Shown: positions 7,820 through 17,477 of the stretch, piece by piece
Layout of the letters: the number at the start of each line of letters is the position of its first letter
Numbering within the stretch: position 1 is the first letter of the stretch
Assembly (NCBI GenBank): GCA_002862785.1
Contig: PKDZ01000037.1
Location: 1-64,000, forward strand
Length of the DNA stretch: 64,000 nt
Source: Flavobacteriales bacterium
Lineage (GTDB): Bacteria > Bacteroidota > Bacteroidia > Flavobacteriales_D > Sanyastnellaceae
Direction: 5' to 3'
Translations under genes and position numbers: made by a program
Notes under the pieces: generated by a model
Told to the model about the DNA's origin: nothing
The model's database searches: none
What the model saw: the letters and a program-made list of their open reading frames with translations, nothing else

Positions 7820-8989
7820 ATGCCCGAGACGCGATTCCTGCTGTGGTCCTGTCTGATCCTGGTCGTCCTGTCGACCGGGTGTTCCACCGACGTGGACCTG
7901 AACGCCCCGTATGAGGAGCGCACCTTGGCGTTCTGTCTGCTTGACCCCAATGCGGATGAGCAATGGGTGCGGGTCAACCGGACCTGGCTGGGGGAGGGCA
8001 ACAACCTCGAGTTTGCCCAGGTGGCCGACAGCAGTGAGTATGCGCCTGGCGAGGTGTCCGTCACCGTGGAGGCCTTTGCCGCCAACGATCCGGCCTTCGC
8101 GTTGCCGCTGGCCACCTACACCGCCAGTGACACCCTTCTGCAGGACAAAGACGCCAACGGCATCTTCTTCGGACCGGAGTATCGGGCCTATCACTTCACG
8201 ACACCGGACGGACTCGAGATTGCCCCGAACAACAACCCCGACGCCCTGCGCGTCTACCGGCTCACGGTGGCCTTCACCGATGGCCGGCCTTCGCTGACCG
8301 CCACGACGACCTTGATTGGGGAGTCCCTTGGCAACATCAGCAATCCGCCGGCCGGCATCCCCGGCTTCAGTTTGAATTTCGCCAGTGGAACCGGCGGCCT
8401 CGTCACCTACCCCAACGTCAACTTCAAGTGGTCTTCGACGCCTGGCGCCAAGCGCTATGAGGCCGCCGTGGAGATCAAGTACACCGAGCGCATTTGGGTC
8501 GATGCGGCCCACACCCAGCTCGCGTCGGAGACGGACCGCGTCCTGCGCTGGGATCTGGGCGAGGAGAGCACCTCGGATGATGAGGGTGGCGAAGAAATCA
8601 AGCTGCCCGTCAACGGCGAGGCCTTTTTCCTCTACCTCGCTAGCAACCTCGAGGAGGACCCGCTGATCACCCGGCAACTGGGGGTGTGGAACGACAACAT
8701 TGACCGCGTGCGCTGTTTCGATTTCGTGCTCAGCATCGCCAATGAGGAGCTCGACACCTACCTCGCAGTGAACGCGCCGGTCACCGGCATCATCCAGGAG
8801 CGCCCGCAGTACACCAACATCACTGGAGGGCTCGGCCTGTTTGCGAGCCGGACCCAGCAGCGGGTCAATGGCCTTGGCATTTCCAAGCCCTCCGTACAAG
8901 AGCTGGTCGAGGGCCAGCACACCGCAGCCCTGCAGTTCTGCCTGCCTCCCGATACCGAGGGGGATGTGGCGGAGTACGCCTGCCCTTGA
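7820..8989 (+). CDS. Predicted lipoprotein, DUF4249-like
   Basis: A 389-residue lipoprotein: the signal peptide ends in LVVLSTGC, with the mature Cys at about residue 21. The mature protein begins with a beta-rich domain (ERTLAFCLLDPN, EVSVTVEAF) and has a second half with repeated strand patterns. It ends near NITGGLGLFASRTQQ, a motif I associate with DUF4249-type outer-membrane lipoproteins of Bacteroidota, which often accompany TonB-dependent receptors. No receptor gene is adjacent here. An acidic patch (EESTSDDEGGEE) interrupts the C-terminal half. The role is unknown; surface exposure is likely but inferred. Confidence 0.75.
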   Translation: MPETRFLLWSCLILVVLSTGCSTDVDLNAPYEERTLAFCLLDPNADEQWVRVNRTWLGEGNNLEFAQVADSSEYAPGEVSVTVEAFAANDPAFALPLATYTASDTLLQDKDANGIFFGPEYRAYHFTTPDGLEIAPNNNPDALRVYRLTVAFTDGRPSLTATTTLIGESLGNISNPPAGIPGFSLNFASGTGGLVTYPNVNFKWSSTPGAKRYEAAVEIKYTERIWVDAAHTQLASETDRVLRWDLGEESTSDDEGGEEIKLPVNGEAFFLYLASNLEEDPLITRQLGVWNDNIDRVRCFDFVLSIANEELDTYLAVNAPVTGIIQERPQYTNITGGLGLFASRTQQRVNGLGISKPSVQELVEGQHTAALQFCLPPDTEGDVAEYACP

Positions 8990-9029
8990 CCGGGGAAATT
9001 CAGGGTGGGGTTGTGGATAGACCGCCCCT

Positions 9030-9527
9030 ATGAATCGTCGGTTCAGGCGCGTTCTGAACCACCTTGCCGGCATGGCCCACGCGTTTACCTATCAGGCGCC
9101 CTATGGCGTTTTCCATTTCTCGGAAGGGTTGCTCACCGTCGAATTGGCGGAGGATTTGATTGTGGACCTGCCCCTGATGCAGCGCGTGGCCGCGCAGCGC
9201 TTGGAGCTGTTGGGGGACCGCGAGGTGGCCGAGCTCATTGTGATTCCCCGGGCCCACCTGTTGCTCGACCGGGCGGCGCTGACGTGGCTCGCTCAGCAAA
9301 GTGCGTTGACCGGGGTGCACCACCGGGCCATTGTCGTGCCGGCACACCTGCTCGTCTGGCGGGATCGGTTGTATCAGGTGATGAGCCGGATGCGGCCCAA
9401 TGTTCGGGTCTTCCGCAACCGGAGAGTCGCCAAGGCTTGGCTTCAGGATCGGGCCGGCACCTTCACTCCCTCGGTGATGCCGAGCAAGGAAGCGGATCTC
9501 GACCTCGCCGCCGAACTCAACGGATGA
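9030..9527 (+). CDS. Hypothetical protein, STAS-like fold possible
   Basis: A 165-residue protein without signal peptide or membrane segment. I do not recognise the family with confidence. The centre alternates short strands and helices (ELIVIPRAHLL, HHRAIVVPAHLL, VRVFRNRRVAKAWLQ), and the last motif resembles the C-terminal helix of STAS/SpoIIAA-like proteins in Bacteroidota. That resemblance is weak and is only an inference. Its 3' end overlaps the convergent T9SS-like gene by 11 bases (TCA-N5-TGA), so the two cannot both have a terminator between them. Confidence 0.6.
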   Translation: MNRRFRRVLNHLAGMAHAFTYQAPYGVFHFSEGLLTVELAEDLIVDLPLMQRVAAQRLELLGDREVAELIVIPRAHLLLDRAALTWLAQQSALTGVHHRAIVVPAHLLVWRDRLYQVMSRMRPNVRVFRNRRVAKAWLQDRAGTFTPSVMPSKEADLDLAAELNG

Positions 9528-10551
9528 CCACCTGGGCCGAGCGCCCGGCGCCCAGATCGGTGACCACGATGAGTCCGCTGGTCCAGTCCTTCGTGTCCAA
9601 CATGGCCCCGGCGCCAGTGGGGCTCGGCTGACCTAGGAAAAGCGTCCGTCCCATGGCGTCCGCAACGAGGAGCTCCCGGCCGGCGAGTCCCGGACAATGG
9701 AGAGGCGCTCCTTGCTGGAGCGGGGAGGGGCCGAGTTTCCAGTCGACTGGCGCGGTTTCGGTCACGGCGTCGGTCTCCCCCGGCTTGTATTGCCAGACGG
9801 CGGGGATGTCGATGAAGGTCTGGACGCTGAGAACGGGCATTCCCTCGCCTGCAGCGTACCATTCGTAGACCGTTCCCTCCCGTGGCAGGGTGAAGCCGAT
9901 GTCGGCCGCCGCCACGTTGATGGTGTCGAGGGCGGAAAAGGTGCGCTTGACCCTGAGGCAGTCGAATTCACCCCCGGGCAGCAGCAGGGTTCCCCAGGCA
10001 TCCACTTCGATGTCCATGTCCTGCTCGGTGGCATAGAAGAACAGGCCCTCGACATCGAGGGCAAAGGCCGACGTTTCCTGCATTTCAGAGCCGTAGACCA
10101 AGGGCAGGGGAAGCAATTCCTCCTCGTCGTCAAAGGGGACAGGGAGGTCGATGAAGTCCGTGGTCAGGCCGATGCCCACCGTTTTGTAGGCATTGCCTCC
10201 GAATTCGCGGTAGACGGTGGCTCCACTGATGGGAATGGGGAGGTCGGCACCGAAATCGGGCAGGTCAAAGGCCGTGAAATGATCGGCGGAGGAGAAGATG
10301 AGTTGCGTCGTGAAGCTCGCTGACCCCATGGGGAAGTACTCCGTTTCCACATCGTCCGTGCCCACCAAATCGCTGAAGTTCCAGGTGACATTCTCTCCAT
10401 CATTGTTGATGTCGTCCGCATTGAAGGGCGGAACGGCATTGGCGCGGAGGTAGACGGTGCCACCCTGCGGGAGATCCGCTGTGCCGATGGTGGGCTGTGA
10501 ATGGACAACGAGACAAGCCGACAGGACCGGGACAAGAAGGAACAGACGCAT
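9517..10551 (-). CDS. Secreted protein, T9SS C-terminal domain likely
   Basis: A 344-residue exported protein starting at ATG 10551 (signal peptide RLFLLVPVLSACLVVHS). The mature part is beta-rich with repeated strand blocks. The last ~70 residues (LLVADAMGRTLFLG, then WTSGLIVVTDLGAGRSAQVVIR) look like a type IX secretion sorting domain that ends in a basic strand. If so, the protein crosses the outer membrane and is anchored or released. No catalytic domain is recognised. It lies 19 bases downstream of the TamB-like gene but has its own TACCTTTG box, so it may be transcribed independently. The track ORF's first 57 residues overlap the TamB gene and are rejected. Confidence 0.75.
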   Translation of the reverse strand: MRLFLLVPVLSACLVVHSQPTIGTADLPQGGTVYLRANAVPPFNADDINNDGENVTWNFSDLVGTDDVETEYFPMGSASFTTQLIFSSADHFTAFDLPDFGADLPIPISGATVYREFGGNAYKTVGIGLTTDFIDLPVPFDDEEELLPLPLVYGSEMQETSAFALDVEGLFFYATEQDMDIEVDAWGTLLLPGGEFDCLRVKRTFSALDTINVAAADIGFTLPREGTVYEWYAAGEGMPVLSVQTFIDIPAVWQYKPGETDAVTETAPVDWKLGPSPLQQGAPLHCPGLAGRELLVADAMGRTLFLGQPSPTGAGAMLDTKDWTSGLIVVTDLGAGRSAQVVIR

Positions 10552-10555
10552 GACC

Positions 10556-10563
10556 CAAAGGTA
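10556..10563 (-). promoter_or_regulatory. Consensus -7 box TACCTTTG, four bases from the start
   Basis: On the minus strand TACCTTTG, then GGTC, then ATG 10551. It is an exact match to TAnnTTTG, and a start site 4-5 bases downstream would fall on the start codon. Confidence 0.6.
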
Positions 10564-10570
10564 TGGGCGG

Positions 10571-13500
10571 TCAATCTTCGTTCCCGGTGGTCCTGCTACG
10601 GGAATGGAACAGGTCCGAGAGCTGGTTGAATCGGAGCTGATAGGCCGCACCGATGCCTTGTTTCGGGTCATCTTCCATGGGGCTTTCGGGAACGCTGTAG
10701 GCCTGGAGTTCCCATCGGCCATCGGCTGTCAGTCGGTACCGGACATCGAGTCCCCCCCGGAATTCGGACGTGCCCAGCGAGGACCCGTCCATTCCCTGGG
10801 CCCCGACGCTCCCTGAAATCTGAAGCCGGTCGTTCATCAGGCTCAGGCCCAAATCCAGCTCGAAGGCCTCCTCGAAGCCGGAGTCGGTCCCCTCTGCGGT
10901 GGCTGCAGCGGACGGCACGTACCGGAGCCCGATGTCCAGGTCTTCGGACAGCCCACTCAGCCACTCAGAGAGACGGGCGGAGACCAGCTCAGACGCCTGT
11001 GCAGCTGCAGTCTGGGAGAGAAACGCACCTTGGGCTTCCGCCGGGATGAATTGGCCGGTGGCGAGGAGGGCGAAGGCCTGGCGCTCCACGGATTCGTCGG
11101 TGGACAGGGCACCTTGGACCTCGGCGAGCATGGCCGGATCGGATTCTGCGTATTCGGGAAAGGCGATGTCGAAGTCGAGCTGGGGAGCTTCCAGGGCGCC
11201 GCGGATGCCGAGGCCGACCTCGACGCGGGTCTTCTGCGATTGGACCACGCTGGGCAGCAGGGGCGAGGGGTTGACCCGCAACGAGGAGAAGGCGACGAGG
11301 TCGAGTTCAGCGGAGTAGGGATCCCCATCCCAATCGATGCGCCCACCTGGGGCGATGTCGATGCGTTTGGTGAACAGGTCCCGCAGGCTGAACCGGTACT
11401 GCCCGTCGACGATGTCCAAACCGCCTTCCACGGTCAAGGGCAGGTCTGGCGACTGGGAAATTCGGAGGGTGCCATTGGCGCGGCCGTCGACCCGTTCCCC
11501 CGCTTTTCCATCGAGAACCAAAGCAAGCTCGGCTTCGGAGGTGACCTCGAGGTCCAGATCGAGACCGAGGTTGAAGGGAATGCGTTCTTTGGTCGGAGGG
11601 GGTGCCGATTCGCGGTGGACGAATTGGATGCCGCTGGGTAGGTCCGTCCCTTCCAAGGCGTCCAGGGGCAAGGTGAACCGCGTTCCGGCTTCACTGCGCA
11701 ATGCGGTTTCAATCTCGACTCCATGCTCGTCCCCAAACACGTCCAGGTCTCCTGTGGCGAACACGGTGCCATAGAACAGACGGTCGGCCGCCGGAGCGAG
11801 ATCCATGACACGGAACGGGGCGCCGACAATGTCGATGCCGAGGTCATAGTTCCACTGCGCGTACCCTTCATGGAGAACGGACAGGTTGAGCCGGGCCTCA
11901 TGGCCGTCCGGATCGGTGATGAGGGCCTGGTCCATTCCCATGAATCCACGCTCGAGTCGGAACTCTCCTTGCACGGCATGTCGTCCTCCTGTGGCCTCGA
12001 CATACAGATCGGGCACATCCAGTCGGATGCGGCCCAAGGCCAGGGGCATTCCATCCTTCCACTCGAGGTGGACCTCGCCATCGGCCGTGCCCACGAGGTC
12101 AACGCCCGCCTTGTCGAGCAGGGGGTTGAGCATCCCCAAAGGCCACCGGGTCATCTCCACCAACGCAGCGTTGGGGTCCTCCAGCCGGGCCACGAGAACT
12201 TCGGTGTCCTCCACGAATTGCTGCACCGTGCCGGACAGCCCTTCATCCCACTGCAGGTCCAGACAGAGGTCTCCCAGCGCGTAGGGCGCAGCGGCGGCAT
12301 CCTGCCACTGAAGGAAGCCCTGTCCAATGCGTCTCCTCAGGTCCAATTGTGCCCGTCCGTTGAGCGTGCCGGTGACAGCGGGCAGGTCCGCGTCGAGCCA
12401 GGCCCCCGCCCAGCCGGGCAGGACTTCGGCCGGCACGCCGTCGACATCGAGGGTCAGCCAAGGTCGCTCCCCACTGGGGACGGTTTCCGTGTTCAGTTGG
12501 ACCTTGCCCAAGGGGCCATCGAGGACGAACTCCATTGCGGTCAGGGACGTCCAATCGGTTCCGTCCCACTGGAACGTGCCCGAACGGGTGGTGTCGAGGT
12601 CCCACGGCCCGGAGTCGTGCGCGAGGGAGACCGACCCCATGGTCAGGATGTGCCGACCGTTGTCCTGCAAGGTGTGCCCGGCCGAGATGCGACCGGCGAG
12701 GGGGGCATCCCATGCAATGAGGATGTCCGACTGGGTGCCGGTGGACACGGCGGCCTCGACCGTGAGGCTCTCCATCCGTCCGGCTTGGGTGTGCCGGATG
12801 GCTTGGGCTTCCAGTCCCACATGCAGGGCCGTCGTTCCTCCTTCGAGCACGAGGTCCACCGGGCCGGTGCGCACCGCATCGAAATGGAGCCCGGTGAGAT
12901 TCAGACGGGTCTCCAACTGGCCATTCACATGCGAACCGGTCCACCTCGACCCCGGCCCCACCGATTGGGTGCCGCCACTCCACCGTTCCAACAGGTCGTC
13001 CCGAACGAGGGTGAGGTCCACCCGCCAGTCTTGGGTGAGGTTAAACGGGGCCGGAGCCTCCGCAAAGCCACCTGAAGCGAGGGCCTCCTGGATGGGTCCG
13101 GACCAATGGCTCGGATCCAAGGGCCCTTCAATGTCACCTTGGATAAAATCTCCGTCCAGCGTGGCCGCAAAGACGTCAGCATCCCCCCGGCTGCGGAGGG
13201 ACATCCGCCGCATGGAGAGCGGGGCTCCATTCTGTCCAGAGGCTCCAAAACCGGCTTTGGGAATCCAGCGGGAGTCCAGAAGGTCAACGTGGGCCCACCA
13301 GGACGCGAGGCCTCCCTGCTCATCAGCCGTCAGTTCGCCTGAGCACGCGAGGTCACCAAACAGGGCCAATTCCGGATTGAGGTTCAGGGGCGCACATCGG
13401 CTGAGCACGTCGAAGCGAGCGGACCAGGGACCGGCGTTGCTCCGCTGCAGGGTCAGGTCAAGGCGGCCGTCATCGGCGTCCAATCCCGCGTTTTCCGACA

Positions 13501-14749
13501 GGGTTCGAATCGACCACGATCCGGACCACACCAAGCTGAGGGAGGCCACATCCTCTTCCGGGGTCCACTTGGGCATCGACCCGTCCAATGTGAGCGTCAA
13601 CTGATGGTCAGAAGCGAACAGGTCGGGTTGGATTGCCGCTGTCATGCGGACGGTTCCCGTCTTCGGTGTCCAGGTGCCGTTCAACGTGGTCCGCTCACTG
13701 GACGATCCTGCGACCTCCACCTTGATCGTCACATCGTCTTGAATTTGCGGAGAGCCCCACTTCGGGGCAACGTCCCCTCCGGACCAGGCGAGGGGAAGGC
13801 GGGTCTGGAGGGTCATGCTTCCCTCACCATTCGGCAGGGAGGAGGCGAATTGGGAAAGATCGGGGGTGACCACCCGCAGACGATGGCATTCTAAGGAATC
13901 CTCCGTCCATGTGGCGTCCAGCTCCGCAGTGCCCACGTCGAAACGGGTCCGGATGGATGCCGTCTGCTGGGAGAGGTCGACGGCGACATCCGCCCCTCGG
14001 AAGTGCCATTCGGTCGAATCGAGGACGGAAACAGCCCAGCCCGGACCTCCGGTCTCGGCGTCGATTCCGATGGTGAGGAATTCCGGCGGCCCATTCACTT
14101 CCACAACCGCGGTCAAGGGGCCGCGGTCATGCAGGCCGCTCACCTTCAGTCGGGCATGGGCTTCCTGCCAAGTGGTTCTGGGACCGTCGAAGACCAGGGC
14201 GCTCCATTCGCCCTCGTCCATGCGAATGGCGAGGGAATCCACACCCTCCATCCCGTTTCCGGGCAGTGCGATGTCCACATCTGTCAAGTGAAGGGCGGCC
14301 AATTCGACGGGGGCGGCGGTGCCCTCGGCATCCGACTCGAGGTGGTTCATCCACTTCAGGGCTGCCGCTTCGATGCGCAGGCCGGCGATGTCGATCAGGG
14401 CCCATCGCGCGGGATCCAGTCCGGAAGGCTGAAGGGTCAGGGTCTCAACCGTGGCCAAGGGTTCGCCGCCCTCGGCCAGGGACCACTCGAGGCCGCGGAG
14501 CGCAATGCCGAGCGGAGCATGATCGATTCCGACGGATTGGACACTCACTTGGGTTGCGGGGGCCTCTTTCGGCAGCATGCGGTCCAATTGATGGACCGCA
14601 AAGCGCACGGCGTGTCTCTGGCCGGGAGGTGTGGCGAGGAAGAGGAACGGGAGAAAAACCGGCAAAAACCACACCCCTCTTCGCCACCGAAGACGGCCAG
14701 TCGAGCCTCCGTCTGGGGCCGTATGAGGGGAGGGGGGGGGTGCGTTCAT
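10571..14749 (-). CDS. TamB-like translocation/assembly module protein
   Basis: A 1392-residue AsmA/TamB-type envelope protein. A single N-terminal membrane segment (WFLPVFLPFLFLA, about residues 27-40) anchors it in the inner membrane. The rest is a very long run of short beta-strands with no catalytic motif, as expected for the hydrophobic beta-groove that spans the periplasm and is thought to carry lipids or help assemble outer-membrane proteins. The C-terminal ~400 residues resemble the DUF490/TamB domain (GGLDIVDGQYRFSLRDLF, IRGALEAPQLDFDI). Bacteroidota versions are usually 1400-1700 residues. It is divergent from tsaD, an arrangement I recall from other Bacteroidota. Long plus-strand ORFs over this gene are shadows. 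Confidence 0.88.
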   Translation of the reverse strand: MNAPPPSPHTAPDGGSTGRLRWRRGVWFLPVFLPFLFLATPPGQRHAVRFAVHQLDRMLPKEAPATQVSVQSVGIDHAPLGIALRGLEWSLAEGGEPLATVETLTLQPSGLDPARWALIDIAGLRIEAAALKWMNHLESDAEGTAAPVELAALHLTDVDIALPGNGMEGVDSLAIRMDEGEWSALVFDGPRTTWQEAHARLKVSGLHDRGPLTAVVEVNGPPEFLTIGIDAETGGPGWAVSVLDSTEWHFRGADVAVDLSQQTASIRTRFDVGTAELDATWTEDSLECHRLRVVTPDLSQFASSLPNGEGSMTLQTRLPLAWSGGDVAPKWGSPQIQDDVTIKVEVAGSSSERTTLNGTWTPKTGTVRMTAAIQPDLFASDHQLTLTLDGSMPKWTPEEDVASLSLVWSGSWSIRTLSENAGLDADDGRLDLTLQRSNAGPWSARFDVLSRCAPLNLNPELALFGDLACSGELTADEQGGLASWWAHVDLLDSRWIPKAGFGASGQNGAPLSMRRMSLRSRGDADVFAATLDGDFIQGDIEGPLDPSHWSGPIQEALASGGFAEAPAPFNLTQDWRVDLTLVRDDLLERWSGGTQSVGPGSRWTGSHVNGQLETRLNLTGLHFDAVRTGPVDLVLEGGTTALHVGLEAQAIRHTQAGRMESLTVEAAVSTGTQSDILIAWDAPLAGRISAGHTLQDNGRHILTMGSVSLAHDSGPWDLDTTRSGTFQWDGTDWTSLTAMEFVLDGPLGKVQLNTETVPSGERPWLTLDVDGVPAEVLPGWAGAWLDADLPAVTGTLNGRAQLDLRRRIGQGFLQWQDAAAAPYALGDLCLDLQWDEGLSGTVQQFVEDTEVLVARLEDPNAALVEMTRWPLGMLNPLLDKAGVDLVGTADGEVHLEWKDGMPLALGRIRLDVPDLYVEATGGRHAVQGEFRLERGFMGMDQALITDPDGHEARLNLSVLHEGYAQWNYDLGIDIVGAPFRVMDLAPAADRLFYGTVFATGDLDVFGDEHGVEIETALRSEAGTRFTLPLDALEGTDLPSGIQFVHRESAPPPTKERIPFNLGLDLDLEVTSEAELALVLDGKAGERVDGRANGTLRISQSPDLPLTVEGGLDIVDGQYRFSLRDLFTKRIDIAPGGRIDWDGDPYSAELDLVAFSSLRVNPSPLLPSVVQSQKTRVEVGLGIRGALEAPQLDFDIAFPEYAESDPAMLAEVQGALSTDESVERQAFALLATGQFIPAEAQGAFLSQTAAAQASELVSARLSEWLSGLSEDLDIGLRYVPSAAATAEGTDSGFEEAFELDLGLSLMNDRLQISGSVGAQGMDGSSLGTSEFRGGLDVRYRLTADGRWELQAYSVPESPMEDDPKQGIGAAYQLRFNQLSDLFHSRSRTTGNED

Positions 14750-14818
14750 CTTCTACCTGCGAACTTCGCAACAGAAATGATGCCAGACCGGCATGGAAGG
14801 ATGGGGAATCGCGAATTC

Positions 14819-15862
14819 ATGAAAGAGGGAGGCTGGAAGGTCCAGCAACGTGTCATGCTGGGCATCGAAAGTTCCTGTGATGACACGAGCATTGCCGTGC
14901 TGCGCGGCTCGGAGTTCCTGGCCCAATTCACGGCGGCTCAGCACATCCACGCCAAGTATGGCGGTGTGGTCCCCGAGTTTGCGTCTCGGGCCCACCAACG
15001 GCACATTCTGCCTGTGCTGGACGGAGCCCTTGAGCAGGCCGGCATGACCCTGGATGATGTGGAGGGCATCGCCTACACACGGGGCCCGGGGCTGCACGGA
15101 TCCCTGTTGGTGGGCAGCGCCTTTGCCCGAAGTCTGGCCTGGTCCCGCGCGCTGCCCATGTGGCCGGTGCACCACATGCGGGCCCACGTTCTCGCACATT
15201 GGATTGCCGACGCCAACCCGCCGACCGGCCCCATGATGGCCTTGACGGTGTCGGGCGGGCACACCCAGCTGGTGGATGTGCGATCTCCGTGGGAGCTCGT
15301 GGTGGTCGGCACCACCCTCGATGACGCGGCCGGAGAGGCGTTTGACAAGGTGGCCAAGATGATCGGCTTGCCCTACCCGGGGGGGCCACATGTGGACCGC
15401 CTTGCCCAAGAGGGCAACCCAAAGGCCTTTGCCTTTGCGGCACCACGGATGGAGGGATTGGACTTCAGCTTCAGTGGTTTGAAGACCTCGGTGCTGAGGA
15501 CGCTCGAGCGCGATGGGCGAGACGCCATGGAGCGCGAAGGGTGGCAAGCCGACGTGTGCGCCTCTTTGCAACGCACCATTGTGGACATGCTCACAACGCG
15601 ACTGGAACAGGCCTCCGATCAATTCGGACGAACGGCCATCGCCATACAAGGTGGGGTCAGCGCCAACTCAGGGCTGCGGAGAGCGGTGCAAGAACTGGGA
15701 GCGCGCAGGGGGTGGTCGGTTCACATTCCGCCATTCAAATACTGCACGGACAATGGCGCCATGATTGCCATGGCGGCTCAGTTTGCAGCAATGAAAGGAG
15801 AAGAGGGTGCCCTGTCCGACGGACCCATGCCGCGCTGGCCGATGGTGTCCGATCAGGCCTGA
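14819..15862 (+). CDS. tsaD: tRNA threonylcarbamoyladenosine synthase subunit TsaD
   Basis: Catalytic subunit of the enzyme that transfers threonylcarbamoyl to A37 of ANN-decoding tRNAs, working with TsaB/TsaE/TsaC. 347 residues from ATG 14819, or 335 from ATG 14855, which begins right at the family motif LGIESSCDDTS; the choice is open. Further signatures: HAKYGGVVPEFASRAHQR with the metal-binding histidines near residue 110-115 (MRAH follows at about 120), TVSGGHTQL, DDAAGEAFDKVAKM, YPGGPHVD and the C-terminal FKYCTDNGAMIA with the metal-ligand aspartate. All core motifs are intact. The stop overlaps the convergent SRPBCC gene in a perfect palindrome, TCAGGCCTGA. Confidence 0.96.
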   Translation: MKEGGWKVQQRVMLGIESSCDDTSIAVLRGSEFLAQFTAAQHIHAKYGGVVPEFASRAHQRHILPVLDGALEQAGMTLDDVEGIAYTRGPGLHGSLLVGSAFARSLAWSRALPMWPVHHMRAHVLAHWIADANPPTGPMMALTVSGGHTQLVDVRSPWELVVVGTTLDDAAGEAFDKVAKMIGLPYPGGPHVDRLAQEGNPKAFAFAAPRMEGLDFSFSGLKTSVLRTLERDGRDAMEREGWQADVCASLQRTIVDMLTTRLEQASDQFGRTAIAIQGGVSANSGLRRAVQELGARRGWSVHIPPFKYCTDNGAMIAMAAQFAAMKGEEGALSDGPMPRWPMVSDQA

Positions 15863-16275
15863 ACGAGCGCCACGGCGTCCTCGAGGTGTTCCGCGAGGAG
15901 GGACCAATAGCTCTTCGTCCACGATTCCGTCATCCAACCATCGTCTCCGGAGGGAACACCAATGTGGTTCAGGATGAGGGTGGTGTATCCTACCTCGTTG
16001 CGGGAGAGTCGCATGTCCACCGTTGTGAAGTGACCAGCGGGAAATTTCTTGTGGGTCCAAGCCAGAACAATGCGCTTGTTCTGGACGATATGCAGGAAGT
16101 ACCCCGTGTGGTTCTGATTGCACAGCGAGAAGGCTCCGCCCTCGTGGGGCTGGATCAACGCGTCCTTGCCAGTGAACGCGACATGGGCGTCCTGGTCAAG
16201 CAGCGCGTCAAAAACCTTGGCCGGTGGGGCCGGAAGCTCGATGACCTGATAGATGTTCTCGGTCTGGAGTTTCAT
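15853..16275 (-). CDS. SRPBCC / AHSA1-family protein
   Basis: A 140-residue cytoplasmic protein of the START/AHSA1-like fold (activator of Hsp90 ATPase homologue family). Signs are the N-terminal strand YQVIELPAPPAKVFDALLD, the FTGKDALIQPHEGGAFSLCN segment, IVQNKRIVLAWTHKKFP, and the C-terminal helix WTKSYWSLLAEHLEDA. Such proteins have a hydrophobic ligand pocket; the ligand is unknown here. It is convergent with tsaD and overlaps it by 10 bases. A -7-like box (TATCTTGG) lies 19 bases upstream. Function cannot be assigned beyond the fold. Confidence 0.82.
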   Translation of the reverse strand: MKLQTENIYQVIELPAPPAKVFDALLDQDAHVAFTGKDALIQPHEGGAFSLCNQNHTGYFLHIVQNKRIVLAWTHKKFPAGHFTTVDMRLSRNEVGYTTLILNHIGVPSGDDGWMTESWTKSYWSLLAEHLEDAVALVQA

Positions 16276-16294
16276 GTCATTGCAAGGTGAAATA

Positions 16295-16302
16295 CCAAGA
16301 TA
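16295..16302 (-). promoter_or_regulatory. -7-like box TATCTTGG
   Basis: On the minus strand TATCTTGG ends 19 bases before ATG 16275, in the 58-base gap after the LytS-type kinase gene. One base differs from TAnnTTTG. Confidence 0.35.
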
Positions 16303-16333
16303 GCCGAGGATGCGGCCTGGACAATACAGGACG

Positions 16334-17386
16334 TCAACTCGTTGTCCACAAACTGCCGCGGCAGGGGAGCACGAGGCGCGCCCGGACCTCGGACGGCAAG
16401 GTGTCGAGGCGAAGGGCCTCCGGATTGCGGGATTCCATCAAGGCCAGTCGCTGACGGATGAGGTCCGTGGCATGCCGCCGCCGCTGGGGGGAGACTGGGT
16501 GATGGACAGGGTGGCCCTTCCCGTGGTCCACCCCATCATGGCGGGAGTTCCGGACGATGATGATGGCATGGCCGGTCGGACCCGGTCGGACCTCCACACT
16601 CAGGCTACCGGCCCCATTGACCGCAGTTCCACCCAGTCCATGCCACAAGGCGTTTTCGACGAGGGGTTGGATCATGAAGGCCGGAATCTGCTGGGTTTCC
16701 ATCCCATCGGGAATGGGCAAAAGCCTCCAATCCACCGGGCGGTCCATCCGCCGCAATTCGAGTTGGATGTAATCTCCGAGCATGGACCATTCCCGGTCGA
16801 GCGACAACCACCCGCCTCGACCCGCTTGAATCTGATCGACGGCCAGGCGGCGGAAAGCCCGCAGATTCTCCAGACCAGCTTCGCGTTCGCCACGGAGAAA
16901 GTCAGACATGATGCCGTTGAGGGCATTGAACAGGAAATGCGGATCCATGAGGTGGCGCAGGGAATCCGCTTGAACCCTCGCGAGCTCTCTTCGCTTCATG
17001 ATGGACTGTTGCGCCAACCAACGCTCGGCCCGCACCCGGGTTTGCCAATGGGCCATTTCTGCATGACGGCGTCGCTGTTCACGTCCGAGGTGATTGCGGA
17101 CGGATCGGTCGAGCAGAAATCCATTGCCCGCGAGTCCGGCGACGGCAACGAGTGGCCAAGGGATACCCGTGCTTCCTTGGATCGAGGGCACGAGAACAAT
17201 GACCACCACCAAAGTCCAGAAGGGCCACCAGGCCGCGCGGGGAGTGAGGAGGCGCCATTGCCGCCATTTCCGCCATTCCGACCGGTCCATCCGGAAAGCC
17301 GTCAGGACCGCTCCGGCCATCACGGCGAGGGCGACCGCCCCACAGACAGCGTCGAACCATCGGTTGGCGTGGACAAGGAAGTCCAT
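16334..17386 (-). CDS. LytS/YehU-type sensor histidine kinase
   Basis: A 350-residue inner-membrane kinase from ATG 17386. Three hydrophobic segments lie at about residues 10-31, 52-70 and 77-92, followed by a linker helix and the His_kinase (PF06580) motif DPHFLFNALNGIM with phosphoacceptor His150. The ATP-binding N-box QPLVENALWHGL is intact. The glycine-rich lid is weak: the usual GT before the last helix reads AT in HATDLIRQRLALM. There is no LytTR response regulator next to it, so its partner must be elsewhere. It starts 91 bases after the helicase stop with no clear promoter box. The first 87 residues of the track ORF overlap the helicase gene and are rejected. Confidence 0.85.
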   Translation of the reverse strand: MDFLVHANRWFDAVCGAVALAVMAGAVLTAFRMDRSEWRKWRQWRLLTPRAAWWPFWTLVVVIVLVPSIQGSTGIPWPLVAVAGLAGNGFLLDRSVRNHLGREQRRRHAEMAHWQTRVRAERWLAQQSIMKRRELARVQADSLRHLMDPHFLFNALNGIMSDFLRGEREAGLENLRAFRRLAVDQIQAGRGGWLSLDREWSMLGDYIQLELRRMDRPVDWRLLPIPDGMETQQIPAFMIQPLVENALWHGLGGTAVNGAGSLSVEVRPGPTGHAIIIVRNSRHDGVDHGKGHPVHHPVSPQRRRHATDLIRQRLALMESRNPEALRLDTLPSEVRARLVLPCRGSLWTTS

Positions 17387-17477
17387 GGAACCAAGGAAAC
17401 CGGAAGGACCATTCTTCCAAACTGGAGGCCCCTTCCCTTTGTGGGCGTGAAGGTTGAGTTTGTAGCCGGGGGACGGG

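Noticed and set aside
11723-13075. 450-codon plus-strand ORF inside the TamB-like gene
   Set aside because: A shadow of the TamB gene, with repetitive Gly/Arg/His/Pro composition and no motifs.
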